Shown piece after piece: positions 36,797-47,705 of a stretch of DNA of 64,000 bases; positions within the stretch are counted from its first letter, which is position 1; every line of letters starts with the position of its first letter. The notes beneath the pieces are model-generated. The model made no database searches, was not told where the DNA came from, and saw only the letters and a list, made by a program, of their open reading frames with translations. The stretch covers positions 1 to 64,000 of the forward strand of contig NZ_JAGIOR010000003.1 of the NCBI RefSeq assembly GCF_017876795.1. Direction: 5' to 3'. Position numbers and translations under genes: made by a program. The DNA comes from Rhizobium leguminosarum (GTDB lineage Bacteria > Pseudomonadota > Alphaproteobacteria > Rhizobiales > Rhizobiaceae).

Positions 36797-37924
36797 ATGA
36801 TCCTTTCGGAACTCCAGCAGCAAATCTCAGATCTCGCCCGCGACTTTGCCCGCGACCGGCTGGCGCCGGGGGCGGCCAAGCGCGACCGGGAGCATCTCTT
36901 CCCGCGCGAGGAACTGAAGGAGATGGGTGAACTCGGGCTGCTCGGCATGCTGGTGCCGGAGGTCTATGGCGGCTCGGATACCGGTGTGGTCGCCTATGCC
37001 GCCGCCTTGGAGGAGATTGCCGCCGGCGATGGGCCGTGTTCGACGATCATGAGCGTGCATAGCTCGGTCGGCTGCGTACCGATCCTGAAATTCGGCACCG
37101 AGGAGCAGCGACAGCGTTTCCTGCCGAAACTGGCGAGCGGCGAATGGATCGGCGGCTTTGCGCTCACCGAACCGCAGGCGGGTTCCGATGCCTCAAACCT
37201 GAAGACCCGGGCGCGGCGAGACGGTGACGACTATGTGCTCGATGGCGCCAAGCAATTCATCACCTCGGGAAAGAACGGCAATGTCATCATCGTCTTTGCC
37301 GTCACCGATCCCAATGCCGGCAAGAAGGGCATCACTGCCTTCATCGTGCCGACGGACACTCCAGGCTACGAGGTGATCCGCGTCGAGGAAAAGCTCGGGC
37401 TGCATTCCACCGATACCTGCCAGATCGCCTTTAGTGGCATGCGCATTCCGGCCGCGCTCAGGCTCGGTGCCGAAGGCGAAGGCTATCGCATCGCGCTCGC
37501 CAATCTCGAGGGCGGGCGGATCGGTATTGCGGCGCAGGCGGTCGGCATGGCGCGGGCGGCCTTCGAGGCGGCGCGCGACTACGCCAAAGAGCGCACGGCC
37601 TTCGGCAAGCCGATTGTCGAGCACCAGGCGGTCGCCTTCCGCTTGGCCGATATGGCGGTGCGGATCGAGGCGGGCCGGCAGCTCACCTTTCACGCCGCCT
37701 GCCTGAGGGAAGCCGGGCTGCCCTGCCTGTCGGAAGCCTCGATGGCGAAGCTCTTTGCCTCAGAGATGGCCGAACGCGTCTGCTCCGACGCGATCCAGAT
37801 CCATGGGGGGTATGGCTATATTGCCGATTATCCTGTCGAGCGCATCTACCGCGACGTGCGCATCTGCCAGATCTACGAGGGGACGAGCGACGTGCAGCGC
37901 ATGGTGATCGCCCGCAATCTGTAA
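36797..37924 (+). CDS. Acyl-CoA dehydrogenase, short/branched-chain type
   Basis: A 375-residue FAD dehydrogenase. It shows [39 protein letters not shown] and [20 protein letters not shown]; the catalytic Glu is at the usual C-terminal place in [18 protein letters not shown], unlike the isovaleryl-CoA enzyme at 31695. It most likely oxidises 2-methylbutyryl-CoA or isobutyryl-CoA formed by the 2-oxoacid dehydrogenase encoded 63 bases downstream. It is coupled to the thiolase gene by a 15-base gap with a GGGAGGG site. Confidence 0.9.
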   Translation: MILSELQQQISDLARDFARDRLAPGAAKRDREHLFPREELKEMGELGLLGMLVPEVYGGSDTGVVAYAAALEEIAAGDGPCSTIMSVHSSVGCVPILKFGTEEQRQRFLPKLASGEWIGGFALTEPQAGSDASNLKTRARRDGDDYVLDGAKQFITSGKNGNVIIVFAVTDPNAGKKGITAFIVPTDTPGYEVIRVEEKLGLHSTDTCQIAFSGMRIPAALRLGAEGEGYRIALANLEGGRIGIAAQAVGMARAAFEAARDYAKERTAFGKPIVEHQAVAFRLADMAVRIEAGRQLTFHAACLREAGLPCLSEASMAKLFASEMAERVCSDAIQIHGGYGYIADYPVERIYRDVRICQIYEGTSDVQRMVIARNL

Positions 37925-39220
<1,296 letters not shown>

Positions 39221-39221
39221 C

Positions 39222-40235
39222 ATGGCCAGGATGACGATGATCGAGGCGGTGCGCAGCGCCATGGATGTCTCGATGGCGCGCGACGACGATGTCGTGGTTT
39301 TCGGCGAGGATGTCGGCTATTTCGGCGGCGTCTTTCGCAGCACGCAAGGTCTGCAGGCAAAATACGGTAGGACGCGCTGCTTCGATACGCCGATCAGCGA
39401 ATCCGGCATCGTCGGCACTGCGATCGGCATGGCGGCCTATGGGCTGAAGCCCTGTGTCGAAATCCAGTTCGCCGATTACATGTATCCCGCCTATGACCAG
39501 CTGACGCAGGAGGCGGCGCGCATCCGCTACCGCTCCAACGGCGATTTCACCTGTCCGATCGTCGTGCGCATGCCGACCGGTGGCGGCATCTTCGGCGGCC
39601 AGACGCACAGCCAGAGCCCCGAGGCGCTGTTTACCCATGTCTGCGGGCTGAAAGTGATTGTGCCTTCCAACCCTTACGACGCCAAGGGCCTGCTGATCGC
39701 GGCAATCGAGGATCCCGACCCCGTCATGTTCCTTGAGCCGAAGCGGCTCTATAACGGCCCCTTCGACGGCCATCACGAGCGGCCGGTAACGCCGTGGTCG
39801 AAACATGATCTGGGAGAAGTGCCCGACGGCCATTACACCATCCCGATCGGCAAGGCCGAAGTGCGGCGCACGGGGTCGGCGGTGACCGTGGTTGCCTATG
39901 GCACCATGGTGCATGTGGCGCTTGCTGCGGCCGAGGATGCCGGGATCGACGCCGAGGTGATTGATTTGAGAAGCCTGCTGCCGCTCGATCTCGATACGAT
40001 CGTCAAATCGGTCACCAAGACGGGCCGTTGTGTCGTCGTGCATGAGGCAACGCTGACCTCAGGTTTTGGCGCCGAGGTCGCGGCACTGGTGCAGGAACAT
40101 TGCTTCTATCATCTCGAAGCGCCGGTCGTGCGTGTTGCCGGCTGGGACACGCCCTATCCGCATGCGCAGGAGTGGGACTATTTCCCCGGTCCCGGCCGTG
40201 TCGGGCGGGCGCTTGCCGAAGTCATGGAGGCCTGA
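39222..40235 (+). CDS. bkdAB: Branched-chain 2-oxoacid dehydrogenase E1 beta subunit
   Basis: A 337-residue E1 beta. MTMIEAVRSAMDVSMARDD, GEDVGYFGGVFRSTQGLQ, RCFDTPISESGIVGTAIGMA and MPTGGGIFGGQTHSQSPEAL are the expected family blocks, and the C-terminal transketolase domain has VVVHEATLTSGFGAEVAALV. The start at 39222 is directly after the alpha-subunit stop (TGACATG); the longer frame from 39111 lies inside the alpha gene. It forms the alpha2beta2 heterotetramer with the preceding subunit. Confidence 0.92.
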   Translation: MARMTMIEAVRSAMDVSMARDDDVVVFGEDVGYFGGVFRSTQGLQAKYGRTRCFDTPISESGIVGTAIGMAAYGLKPCVEIQFADYMYPAYDQLTQEAARIRYRSNGDFTCPIVVRMPTGGGIFGGQTHSQSPEALFTHVCGLKVIVPSNPYDAKGLLIAAIEDPDPVMFLEPKRLYNGPFDGHHERPVTPWSKHDLGEVPDGHYTIPIGKAEVRRTGSAVTVVAYGTMVHVALAAAEDAGIDAEVIDLRSLLPLDLDTIVKSVTKTGRCVVVHEATLTSGFGAEVAALVQEHCFYHLEAPVVRVAGWDTPYPHAQEWDYFPGPGRVGRALAEVMEA

Positions 40236-40238
40236 GCC

Positions 40239-41468
40239 ATGGGCGAATTCATCATCAAGATGCCCGATGTCGGGGAAGGGGTGGCCGAGGCCGAGCTTGT
40301 CGAATGGCACGTGAAGACCGGAGATCCCGTCCGCGAGGACATGGTGATTGCCGCCGTCATGACCGACAAGGCGACTGTGGAAATTCCTTCTCCCGTCAAC
40401 GGCACGGTCATCTGGCTTGCCGGCGAAGTCGGAGACCGTATCGCGGTCAAGGCGCCGCTGGTGCGGATCGAGACGGCGGGCGATGTCGGCGACGCCGAGC
40501 CCGTGCGAATCTTGCAGACCCCGATTGCCGAAACGGCGAAGGTCGAGATTGCAAAGCCCACTCCGGCAGCGCCGGCCTCTGCGCCAGCGCCGGTTGATAA
40601 GCCGCTTGCCGCGCCCTCCGCGCGGCTGTTTGCCAGGGAAAACGGCGTCGATCTCAGACAGGTGCAGGGGAGCGGACCGGCCGGTCGTATCCTGCGCGAG
40701 GATATCGAGCAATATCTGACGCAAGGGACCGTTCCTGCAACGGCAAGGAACGGTTCTGCCAGGAAGACGGCGACCGAGCAGATCAAGCTGACCGGCCTGC
40801 GCCGCCGCATCGCCGAAAAAATGGTGCTGTCCACCTCGCGCATCCCCCACATCACCTATGTGGAGGAAGTGGATATGACCGCGCTGGAAGAGTTGCGCGT
40901 CACCATGAACGGCGACCGCAGGCCGGATCATCCGAAGCTGACGGTTTTGCCCTTCCTGATGCGGGCGCTGGTCAAGGCCATTTCCGGGCAGCCCGACGTC
41001 AACGCCACTTTCGACGACGATGCCGGCATCATTACGCGTTATAGCGCCGTGCATATCGGCATCGCCACGCAGACGCCGGCCGGTCTGACCGTGCCGGTGG
41101 TGCGGCATGCGGAGGCACGCGGCATCTGGGATTGCGCCGCGGAGATGAACCGGCTGGCGGAAGCGGCGCGCTCGGGGACCGCGACGCGTGACGAGCTTTT
41201 GGGCTCGACGATCACCATCAGCTCGCTCGGAGCGCTCGGCGGCATCGCCTCGACGCCGGTGATCAATCATCCCGAAGTAGCAATCATCGGCGTCAACAAG
41301 ATCGCCACACGACCGGTCTGGGACGGCGCGCAGTTCGTACCGCGCAAGATGATGAACCTCTCCTCCAGCTTCGATCATCGCATCATCGACGGCTGGGATG
41401 CGGCAACCTTCGTGCAGCGCATCCGCACGCTGCTCGAAACGCCGGCGCTCATTTTCATCGAAGGCTGA
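40239..41468 (+). CDS. bkdB: Branched-chain 2-oxoacid dehydrogenase E2 (dihydrolipoyl acyltransferase)
   Basis: A 409-residue E2. One lipoyl domain (1-80) has the lipoylated Lys44 in MTDKATVEIPSP, then an Ala/Pro linker (PAAPASAPAPVDKP). The subunit-binding domain SARLFARENGVDLRQVQGSG follows at about 128-160, and the catalytic domain ends with SSSFDHRIIDGWDAATF, with His and Asp of the acetyltransferase active site. The gene starts three bases after the E1 beta stop. It transfers the acyl group to CoA and forms the core of the complex. Confidence 0.92.
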   Translation: MGEFIIKMPDVGEGVAEAELVEWHVKTGDPVREDMVIAAVMTDKATVEIPSPVNGTVIWLAGEVGDRIAVKAPLVRIETAGDVGDAEPVRILQTPIAETAKVEIAKPTPAAPASAPAPVDKPLAAPSARLFARENGVDLRQVQGSGPAGRILREDIEQYLTQGTVPATARNGSARKTATEQIKLTGLRRRIAEKMVLSTSRIPHITYVEEVDMTALEELRVTMNGDRRPDHPKLTVLPFLMRALVKAISGQPDVNATFDDDAGIITRYSAVHIGIATQTPAGLTVPVVRHAEARGIWDCAAEMNRLAEAARSGTATRDELLGSTITISSLGALGGIASTPVINHPEVAIIGVNKIATRPVWDGAQFVPRKMMNLSSSFDHRIIDGWDAATFVQRIRTLLETPALIFIEG

Positions 41469-41471
41469 GCC

Positions 41472-42869
41472 ATGAAAGAAATCGTCTGCAAGCTCCTCGT
41501 CATCGGCGCCGGCCCAGGCGGTTACGTCTGCGCCATCCGCGCCGGTCAACTCGGTATCGATACGGTCATCGTCGAGGCCGGCAAGCCGGGCGGCACCTGC
41601 CTGACGGTCGGCTGCATTCCCTCCAAGGCGTTGATCCATGCGGCCGAGCAGTTCGACGCGACGCAAAAGATGCTTGCCGGCAAGAACCCGATGGGCATCC
41701 GCGTCGAAGGCGCCTCGATCGATCTTTCGAGGACGATCGCCTGGAAGGACGGCATCGTCGGCCGGCTTACAGGCGGTGTCTCGGGACTGTTGCAGAAGGC
41801 GCGGGTCAAGATTGTCCACGGCCGGGCCCGCTTCCGCGACGGCAAGACGGTGGAGGTGGAGACGGAGACCGGCCAGCAGATCATCCGCGCCGAGACCGTG
41901 GTGATTGCCACGGGTTCCGATCCGGTGGAGCTTGCCAACCTGCCGTTCGGCGGCCGCGTCATTTCCTCGACGGAAGCGCTGTCGCTGACGGAGCTGCCGA
42001 AAAGACTTGTCGTCGTCGGCGGCGGTTATATCGGGCTGGAGCTCGGCACGGCCTTTTCCAAGATGGGATCGGAGGTGACGGTCGTCGAGGCGACGCCACA
42101 GGTGCTGCCGTTATATGATGCCGAGCTGGTGCGGCCCGTCACGCGCAAGCTGACCGAAGGCGGTGTCCGGGTGTTGACGGAGGCGAAGGCGATCGGCCTT
42201 GTCGACAATGGCGAGGCATTGATCGTCGAAACCTCCGATGGCCGCCGGGAGACCCTGCCGGCAGACGGGATCCTCGTGACCGTCGGCCGCCGGCCAAGAA
42301 CCGCAGGCTCCGGTCTCGAAGAGCTCGACCTCGATCGCGCCGGCCCTTATCTGAGGATCGACGACCGCTGCCGCACCTCCATGCGCGGGATCTATGCGAT
42401 CGGCGACGTTACCGGCGAGCCGATGCTGGCCCATCGGGCGATGGCGCAGGGGGAGATGGTGGCGGAGATCATCGCCGGCAGGAAGCGGGCCTGGGACAAG
42501 CGCTGCATTCCCGCCATCTGCTTTACCGATCCGGAAATCGTCAGCGCCGGTCTCTCGCCGGCGGAGGCGCAGGCGCAAGGCTATGAAATCCGCACCGGCC
42601 AGTTTCCGTTCAGCGCCAATGGACGGGCGATGACCATGCTGTCGGAGGAGGGCTTCGTGCGCGTCGTCGCCCGCGCCGACACCAATCTCGTTCTCGGCCT
42701 GCAGGCGGCGGGGGCAGGGGTCTCCGAACTCTCAGCGGCTTTTGCGCTGGCGATCGAGATGGGTGCGCGCCTGGAAGACATCGCCGGCACTATCCACGCC
42801 CATCCGACCCGCAGTGAAGCGGTCATGGAGGCGGCGCTGAAAGCTCTGGGAAGCGCTTTGCATATCTAA
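41472..42869 (+). CDS. lpdV: Dihydrolipoyl dehydrogenase (E3) of the branched-chain complex
   Basis: A 465-residue FAD disulfide oxidoreductase. The FAD fold GAGPGGYVCAIRAGQLG is at residues 12-28. The redox disulfide is Cys43 and Cys48 in GGTCLTVGCIPSKALIH, the NAD fold is VVGGGYIGLELGTAFSKMG and the C-terminal active-site His-Glu is in GTIHAHPTRSEA. It starts three bases after the E2 stop and ends the operon. It reoxidises the E2 lipoyl group and forms NADH. No strong terminator follows; a short GTCGC/GCGAC hairpin with a T-rich loop lies at 42996-43011. Confidence 0.92.
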   Translation: MKEIVCKLLVIGAGPGGYVCAIRAGQLGIDTVIVEAGKPGGTCLTVGCIPSKALIHAAEQFDATQKMLAGKNPMGIRVEGASIDLSRTIAWKDGIVGRLTGGVSGLLQKARVKIVHGRARFRDGKTVEVETETGQQIIRAETVVIATGSDPVELANLPFGGRVISSTEALSLTELPKRLVVVGGGYIGLELGTAFSKMGSEVTVVEATPQVLPLYDAELVRPVTRKLTEGGVRVLTEAKAIGLVDNGEALIVETSDGRRETLPADGILVTVGRRPRTAGSGLEELDLDRAGPYLRIDDRCRTSMRGIYAIGDVTGEPMLAHRAMAQGEMVAEIIAGRKRAWDKRCIPAICFTDPEIVSAGLSPAEAQAQGYEIRTGQFPFSANGRAMTMLSEEGFVRVVARADTNLVLGLQAAGAGVSELSAAFALAIEMGARLEDIAGTIHAHPTRSEAVMEAALKALGSALHI

Positions 42870-43113
42870 GCCGAGCTGACGAACAGGGTAGGTGACGTTG
42901 ATTAATTTTCTACTCTGAGAATCACCGGGCACATGATACCAACTTTGAATTGTTGGCGTTTATCACCTTGGTGCGTTCCGGCGAAGGCGGCCTCTGTCGC
43001 TTTTTTGCGACTATTTGCTCAAATTCTTGAGTTGTTAGCTTTTTTTTACGATGATTTCCGATGAACGCATTCGGATCTTTGGTAAGAATGTCTGATGGGG
43101 GATCAAATTGCCA

Positions 43114-43635
43114 ATGTTGCAGATCAGAGTTGGGACTAAATGCATTGCGTTTTTGATAGCGACTGGAGCAATTTTAGCTGGTTGCCAGTCATCCAGTGAT
43201 GGTCTCGCTGCTTTTGGCGATAGTGCAAAGACCCTCGAGGATGACTCAGCCGTCGCCTTCTATAAGAACGACGAGTTGATAACCACCGGAAAACTGCAGT
43301 TTCAGGAAAAGAACTACGGCAAATCTTACGCCATCTACAAGCGAGCGGTTGACGTTTTTCCGGAAGATCCGGCCGCTTGGCTGGGCTTAGCAGCCTCGGC
43401 CGACATGGTTGCCCGCTTCGATACGTCCGACCGCGCCTACCAGCAACTCTCGCGAATGATCGGCAACACCCCGGTCTACTACAACAATATCGGATATTCT
43501 CACCTTTTGCGCGGTGAATTGCGCGTTGCAAGAGGGTATTTCCTGAAAGCCTATGAGCTTGATCCCGGAAACGAAGTCACTGCCCGCAATCTCGAATTGA
43601 TGAAGAACAGTGTGAATTACCCTCAGCGGGGATAG
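43114..43635 (+). CDS. tadD: TadD-like pilus-assembly lipoprotein with TPR repeats
   Basis: A 173-residue exported lipoprotein. It has a hydrophobic signal (CIAFLIATGAILAG) with lipobox LAGC, then tetratricopeptide-like helices: ELITTGKLQFQEKNYGKSYA, DPAAWLGLAASADMVARFD and VYYNNIGYSHLLRGELRVAR. This is the TadD size and pattern, and the neighbouring minus-strand genes are Tad pilus genes. An in-frame TTG at 43108 has the better spacing to GGGGGA (43097-43102); the ATG at 43114 was chosen. In the Tad system TadD helps the TadC/secretin assembly. A different TPR lipoprotein is possible. Confidence 0.7.
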   Translation: MLQIRVGTKCIAFLIATGAILAGCQSSSDGLAAFGDSAKTLEDDSAVAFYKNDELITTGKLQFQEKNYGKSYAIYKRAVDVFPEDPAAWLGLAASADMVARFDTSDRAYQQLSRMIGNTPVYYNNIGYSHLLRGELRVARGYFLKAYELDPGNEVTARNLELMKNSVNYPQRG

Positions 43636-43755
43636 GCCTTTCAACGATCGACAACTGCGTCGAGATAGGAGCGCTCTTGCCGCATTGCGCGCATCGGCGC
43701 GGCGTCGCCTGGCGGCGTCCAGCCATTGCTTTAAAGATTTCGGTGAAGTCGGTGT

Positions 43756-44325
43756 TTACCGAGCCTTCCGAAGGATGAGCTGGCCTTCCGGCGAAAGTGT
43801 TCGTTCGTAACGCGGCAGGTCGCTGACAGTAATGCCCCCGGCTGCGATGGACGCAAGGCTGCTATTTGGAGTTTCCGCTGGCAGGGCACTGGGCGACGGT
43901 GCGAAAAACTGTGCTGGTTCTTTGCCGGGCGCGCTCAGGACCAAAGCTGAACCCATGCGTGTACCGCTTGCGGCGTTACCCATCCGTTCGTTCATCGAAA
44001 GAATCGCCTTTTGCAGGCTATCCATCTCCTGGCGGATAACTGCGAGTTCGTCGGCCTTGGCATTGCTTGCGATATTGCCCGACTGCTTTTCCATTTGTCC
44101 TCTCAGGCTATCGATGGACCTTTTAAGCGCAGCCATGGTCTCGCGGCTCTCGCGAACATCGGCTGAGTTCTTGGCCGTATAAATGAGAACGCCAGCATTC
44201 ACAGGCAAGAGCATTAGGATCAAACCGACGAGCAGCGGGTTTCTTGAGCCTCTCTGTTCTACTGTTCGTATATTGATTGGTTTTGCGCCGCCTACTTCGC
44301 CATCGATATTCGGGATGCTGGTCAT
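43756..44325 (-). CDS. Membrane-anchored coiled-coil protein of the Tad remnant cluster
   Basis: A 189-residue protein without a recognised family. One membrane segment (PLLVGLILMLLPVNAGVLIY, about residues 31-50) is followed by a predicted coiled coil (VRESRETMAALKRSIDSLRG and on to about residue 118), then a low-complexity Ala/Pro/Ser linker and a C-terminal part (LPRYERTLSPEGQLILRKAR). The start at 44325 is favoured by a GGGGGATT site. It lies 66 bases after the AAA+ ATPase gene on the same strand and is probably in its operon. A structural role in the pilus envelope complex is possible only by position. Confidence 0.65.
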   Translation of the reverse strand: MTSIPNIDGEVGGAKPINIRTVEQRGSRNPLLVGLILMLLPVNAGVLIYTAKNSADVRESRETMAALKRSIDSLRGQMEKQSGNIASNAKADELAVIRQEMDSLQKAILSMNERMGNAASGTRMGSALVLSAPGKEPAQFFAPSPSALPAETPNSSLASIAAGGITVSDLPRYERTLSPEGQLILRKAR

Positions 44326-44391
44326 TCGTTTTAATCCCCCTAAGTCGTTAATTGCAGATTCAGGACTCCGTGCTCGGCGCCAAGTCCGCAA

Positions 44392-45696
44392 TCATTCCGA
44401 CGTGAATACACCTTCCCACGCCCGTTCGAGCATATCGAGCGACGCGATTCTGGCTAAGCCATTGAATTCGCAGTAAGAGTTGACGAAATCCAAAAGATAT
44501 TTCGGATGATAGCAAGACGCTAGCACATCGCCGTTGTATTTGCGATCGTAGAACAGGTTCAGGTCCAGATCACAGACAACCAATCCGGTGCCGCTGGCAT
44601 ACGATCCGAAAATTCTGATATATTCGTCGCGCGACGGAGTGTTCACAAAGATCTTGTATTTGAGGCGCCGCAAGCCCGCCTCGTCGGAAAGGTCCTTCGG
44701 TGCGATATTCGTCGAAAATACGACCAGTTCGTCAAAGGGAACCTTGAACTTCTTGCCAGTGTGCAGCGTCAAGAAGTCATATCCGCGCTCGAGCGGCACA
44801 ATCCAGCGATTGATGAGCGCCTGCGGCGCCACTTGCTGGCGCCCGAAGTCGTCGATGATGAAAACGCCGCCGGACGCCTTCAAGTGTATGGGTGCTTCAT
44901 AGGTATTTGGTCCGCCGTTGAAGGTGAGATCGAGCTGATTGAGGGTCAATTCCCCGCCCGTCTTGATCACCGGACGGCGGCATTCGATCCATCGTTGATC
45001 CGCTTTCGGATGGGATTCTGTGTCAGCCTCCGATACGGGGTGATGCACTGCTTCGTCATAGAAACTGATGACATGGCCGCCGACCTCGATGGCATAGGGC
45101 ACCCAGATCGTTTGGCGAAACAGCTGCGACGTCCGCTCGGCGATGCTTGTCTTTCCGTTTCCGGCGGGTCCGTAAAGCAGGATAGAGCGACCGGAGTTGA
45201 TGGCCGGGCCGAGCTTTTCGACCAAGGCGTCTGAGAGCACCAGCCCGTCAAGGCTCTCGGTCAGCCGCTCTGGGGTCACGCGCTCGTCATGGATGGACTG
45301 CAAACCGACTTGCCGGCAGAACGCGTCCAGCGACACCGGCGCGGGCCCGACATATTGGCATTGACGCGAGGCCGCGTGGGCATATTCGAACCCCTTCATT
45401 GAAAGCGCATACCGAATATCGGATCTCACATCCTCACCAGCCAAGCCGCGCGCCTCGAGGTATGCGAGTTTGACGAGTTCCTTGATCAGGATGTTGACGA
45501 TCACTTTCGGCAGTTTCATGCGCTCAGCCAGATGAGATGCCGTGGTTGTATCCTGCTCGGCCGCACATTTTGACGTCAGCCGAAGCAGGAACGACGGATC
45601 CAGTCCGGCTTGTTCTATGCTTGCCGGTGCGATCGGCATTCGCGGGTCGAGGGAAATGATGGTATGGTTACGATTCTGTTCGAGCGAATACTGCAT
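44392..45696 (-). CDS. AAA+ ATPase downstream of tadC
   Basis: A 434-residue ATPase. An N-terminal winged-helix-like region (about 25-115, with SHLAERMKLPKVIVNILIKE) precedes an AAA+ domain with Walker A GPAGNGKTS at 176-184 and Walker B GGVFIIDDFGR at about 276-286. Sensor and arginine-finger-like positions follow (VVFSTNIAPKDL, DEAGLRRLKYKIFVNTPSRD). The gene is 16 bases downstream of tadC and clearly cotranscribed. It is not a TadA-type secretion ATPase. The closest general class is MoxR/McrB-like AAA+ chaperones or DNA-remodelling proteins; its job in the pilus locus is unknown. Confidence 0.75.
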   Translation of the reverse strand: MQYSLEQNRNHTIISLDPRMPIAPASIEQAGLDPSFLLRLTSKCAAEQDTTTASHLAERMKLPKVIVNILIKELVKLAYLEARGLAGEDVRSDIRYALSMKGFEYAHAASRQCQYVGPAPVSLDAFCRQVGLQSIHDERVTPERLTESLDGLVLSDALVEKLGPAINSGRSILLYGPAGNGKTSIAERTSQLFRQTIWVPYAIEVGGHVISFYDEAVHHPVSEADTESHPKADQRWIECRRPVIKTGGELTLNQLDLTFNGGPNTYEAPIHLKASGGVFIIDDFGRQQVAPQALINRWIVPLERGYDFLTLHTGKKFKVPFDELVVFSTNIAPKDLSDEAGLRRLKYKIFVNTPSRDEYIRIFGSYASGTGLVVCDLDLNLFYDRKYNGDVLASCYHPKYLLDFVNSYCEFNGLARIASLDMLERAWEGVFTSE

Positions 45697-45711
45697 ACGA
45701 CCTCGCTTGGC

Positions 45712-46656
45712 TCAACCGCCGGGTTTGATGCTGACGAGAAGACTGATGACACGCATAACAATGGGCACGAGAACGATGAAGAGGCTTACCGGAAAAAGGA
45801 ACGCGCCGAGCGGCAGCAGCATCTTGACCGGCAGGGCGTTAGCCTTTTCCTCCGCGCGAACAATACGGACGTCGCGCATTTCCTTGCTGTAGACCCGCAG
45901 CGTCTGGGTTACGCTGGTCCCGAGCTCCTCCGATTGGCGGAACAGAACGGAAAGGGACCGGGCCTCGTCAATCCTCAGGCGGGTGGCAAGGTTGGCAAGC
46001 GACTCGCGCAATCGGCGGCCGCCCCGGACTTCCAGCATCATGATCGAGAGATGCAGGCCGAAGTCCTGCTGCTTGTCGACGAATTCCCTGGCAACACGGT
46101 TCGCCGCCGCCTCGATGCTCATCCCCGCATCGAGGCAGACGATCAGCATATCCATAAAATCGGGAAAGAGGCGGCGGTACTCCCTCTCCTTGGCGGCGCC
46201 ACGCCGGTCGATATAGATGTTGACCAGAATAAAGGTCGCGCCCGCAGCAAACATGGCAATGATCAGCGTCGCCATCCGCGACATGTCCGGCGCGATCCGG
46301 TTTGCGGCCCAGACCGCCGCGACGAGCACGCTGATACAAACCACCGCGCGAACCACCTGGAATGTGGTTACGGCGCCGGCAGCGAAATATCCCGCCCGAA
46401 TCAGCCGGTTCTGGGTGGAGTTCACATTGGTGTCACGTCGCGTAATTTCGAAATAACGACGGATCAGGCGGTTTTCCGCCTCGCCGAGATCGGCAATCGT
46501 CGTGTCGACAAGGTGGACCTCGTCGCCGGCCGCCGCCGAGCTCTTCGACACCCGAACCGAGACCTCGCGCTGTCGAAAAAACAATTCCGAGGCTGCCGCA
46601 GAAAATATCAGCACTGCAAAGAAGACGATGAGGTAAATTCCATACTCACTCGACAT
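45712..46656 (-). CDS. tadC: TadC, Tad pilus inner-membrane platform protein
   Basis: A 314-residue integral membrane protein of the type II secretion F family. An N-terminal membrane segment (GIYLIVFFAVLIFSAAASEL) and a second pair (AVVCISVLVAAVWAA, then MATLIIAMFAAGATFILVNI) precede the F domain, which has EREYRRLFPDFMDMLIVCLD, FGLHLSIMMLEVRGGRRLRE and SEELGTSVTQTLRVYSKEMR. The C-terminal membrane segments are PLGAFLFPVSLFIVLVPIVM. With TadB it forms the platform that moves pilin out of the membrane. It overlaps the preceding chimeric gene region by none, with seven bases between. A complete TadB partner is missing here. Confidence 0.88.
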   Translation of the reverse strand: MSSEYGIYLIVFFAVLIFSAAASELFFRQREVSVRVSKSSAAAGDEVHLVDTTIADLGEAENRLIRRYFEITRRDTNVNSTQNRLIRAGYFAAGAVTTFQVVRAVVCISVLVAAVWAANRIAPDMSRMATLIIAMFAAGATFILVNIYIDRRGAAKEREYRRLFPDFMDMLIVCLDAGMSIEAAANRVAREFVDKQQDFGLHLSIMMLEVRGGRRLRESLANLATRLRIDEARSLSVLFRQSEELGTSVTQTLRVYSKEMRDVRIVRAEEKANALPVKMLLPLGAFLFPVSLFIVLVPIVMRVISLLVSIKPGG

Positions 46657-46663
46657 GACCGCC

Positions 46664-47703
46664 TCAGTACTCGAAGTTGACCATCTTGTAGAGAATGACA
46701 TTCCCGATCGCCATGACGGCCAGGAGCACGCTCACCACCGCGGTTCCGTGGCCGCTCTCCCAGACGGGATCGAAGTAGGTCGGCGACAACGCCTTGATCA
46801 TCGCGTAGAGCAGAAACGGATAGACCGACATGAAGATCGCCGTGATGCGTCCTTCCGAGGAAATCGCCCTGACCTTTGCCCTCAGCATTGTCCGGTCTCG
46901 CAGCGCCTTCGAAAGGTTCTGCAAGATCTCCACGAGATTGCCGCCGGTTCCCGCCTGTACGCTCAACGATATCGCAAGCAGGTTCAGATCCTCGACACCT
47001 ACCCGGTCCCCCAAGTTCACGAGGGCATCGTCCAGTGTCACGCCGTAGGTGAGTTCATCGGAGAGGAGGCCGAACTCGGTGCCGATCGGATCAGGCATCT
47101 CAAACAAAATGGTTGCTCCCAGGATCACGGCTAACCCGCCGCCAATGCCCAACGCGCCGAAGCTTGGCGAATGCGCCTCAGCCACAGTCAATCCCACGCC
47201 GAGGAAAATAAGCCCAAGGCCGGCAAAACTCACCGGCAGCAATGCCAGGGCATAGAGACCAAGGAGGAGGCAGATGCCGCCGATCGTGCCAGGAAGCATT
47301 GTCCCAGGTGCGAGAAATTCGAAGACCAGGCCATAGATACCGACCATCATCAGGATGATTGCGATGTTCGGATCGGTAATGACGGAAAGCAGGCGCGTGC
47401 GCCAGTCGGGCTCGAATTCCTGCACGACTAAACCGGCTGTATCGAGCCGGGCGTCCGTTTGACCGACTCGCACCATGTGCCCTTGTGCCTTTGCAAGGAG
47501 ATCGTTGACATCAACTGCCATGAAATCGATGGCATGTTCGCGCACTGCCGCAGTGGATGAAAGGCTCGCAGCTTCGCGCACGGCACGCTCTGCCCAGTCG
47601 GCGTTGCGATTGCGCAATTCCGCAAGCCCGCGAATGTAAGCGACTGCGTCGTTAACGGCTTTTGCTTCGCTGGCATTGCCTGGAGCTTCTGCCTGCTTGT
47701 CAC
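46664..47703 (-). pseudogene. Chimera: 3' part of nfeD fused in frame to 3' half of tadB
   Basis: One open frame on the minus strand (47703 to 46664) has two origins. The upstream part, reading SDKQAEAPGNASEAKAVNDA, then LAELRNRNADWAERAVREAA and the membrane segments YGLVFEFLAPGTMLPGTIGG, is the C-terminal half of an NfeD/ClpP-class membrane protease. After ILGATILF (about 47102) the frame becomes EMPDPIGTEFGLLSDELTYG and LLAISLSVQAGTGGNLVEIL, the last 145 residues of TadB's type II secretion F domain, with its two membrane segments (FMSVYPFLLYAMIKALSPTY). TadB thus lacks its first half. From TTG 47617 a 317-residue fusion could be made. Confidence 0.85.
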
Positions 47704-47705
47704 TA

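Noticed and set aside
40059..41819. A 586-codon open frame on the minus strand
   Set aside because: It runs against E1 beta, E2 and E3 genes, which have clear active-site motifs; its own product has no recognisable fold.
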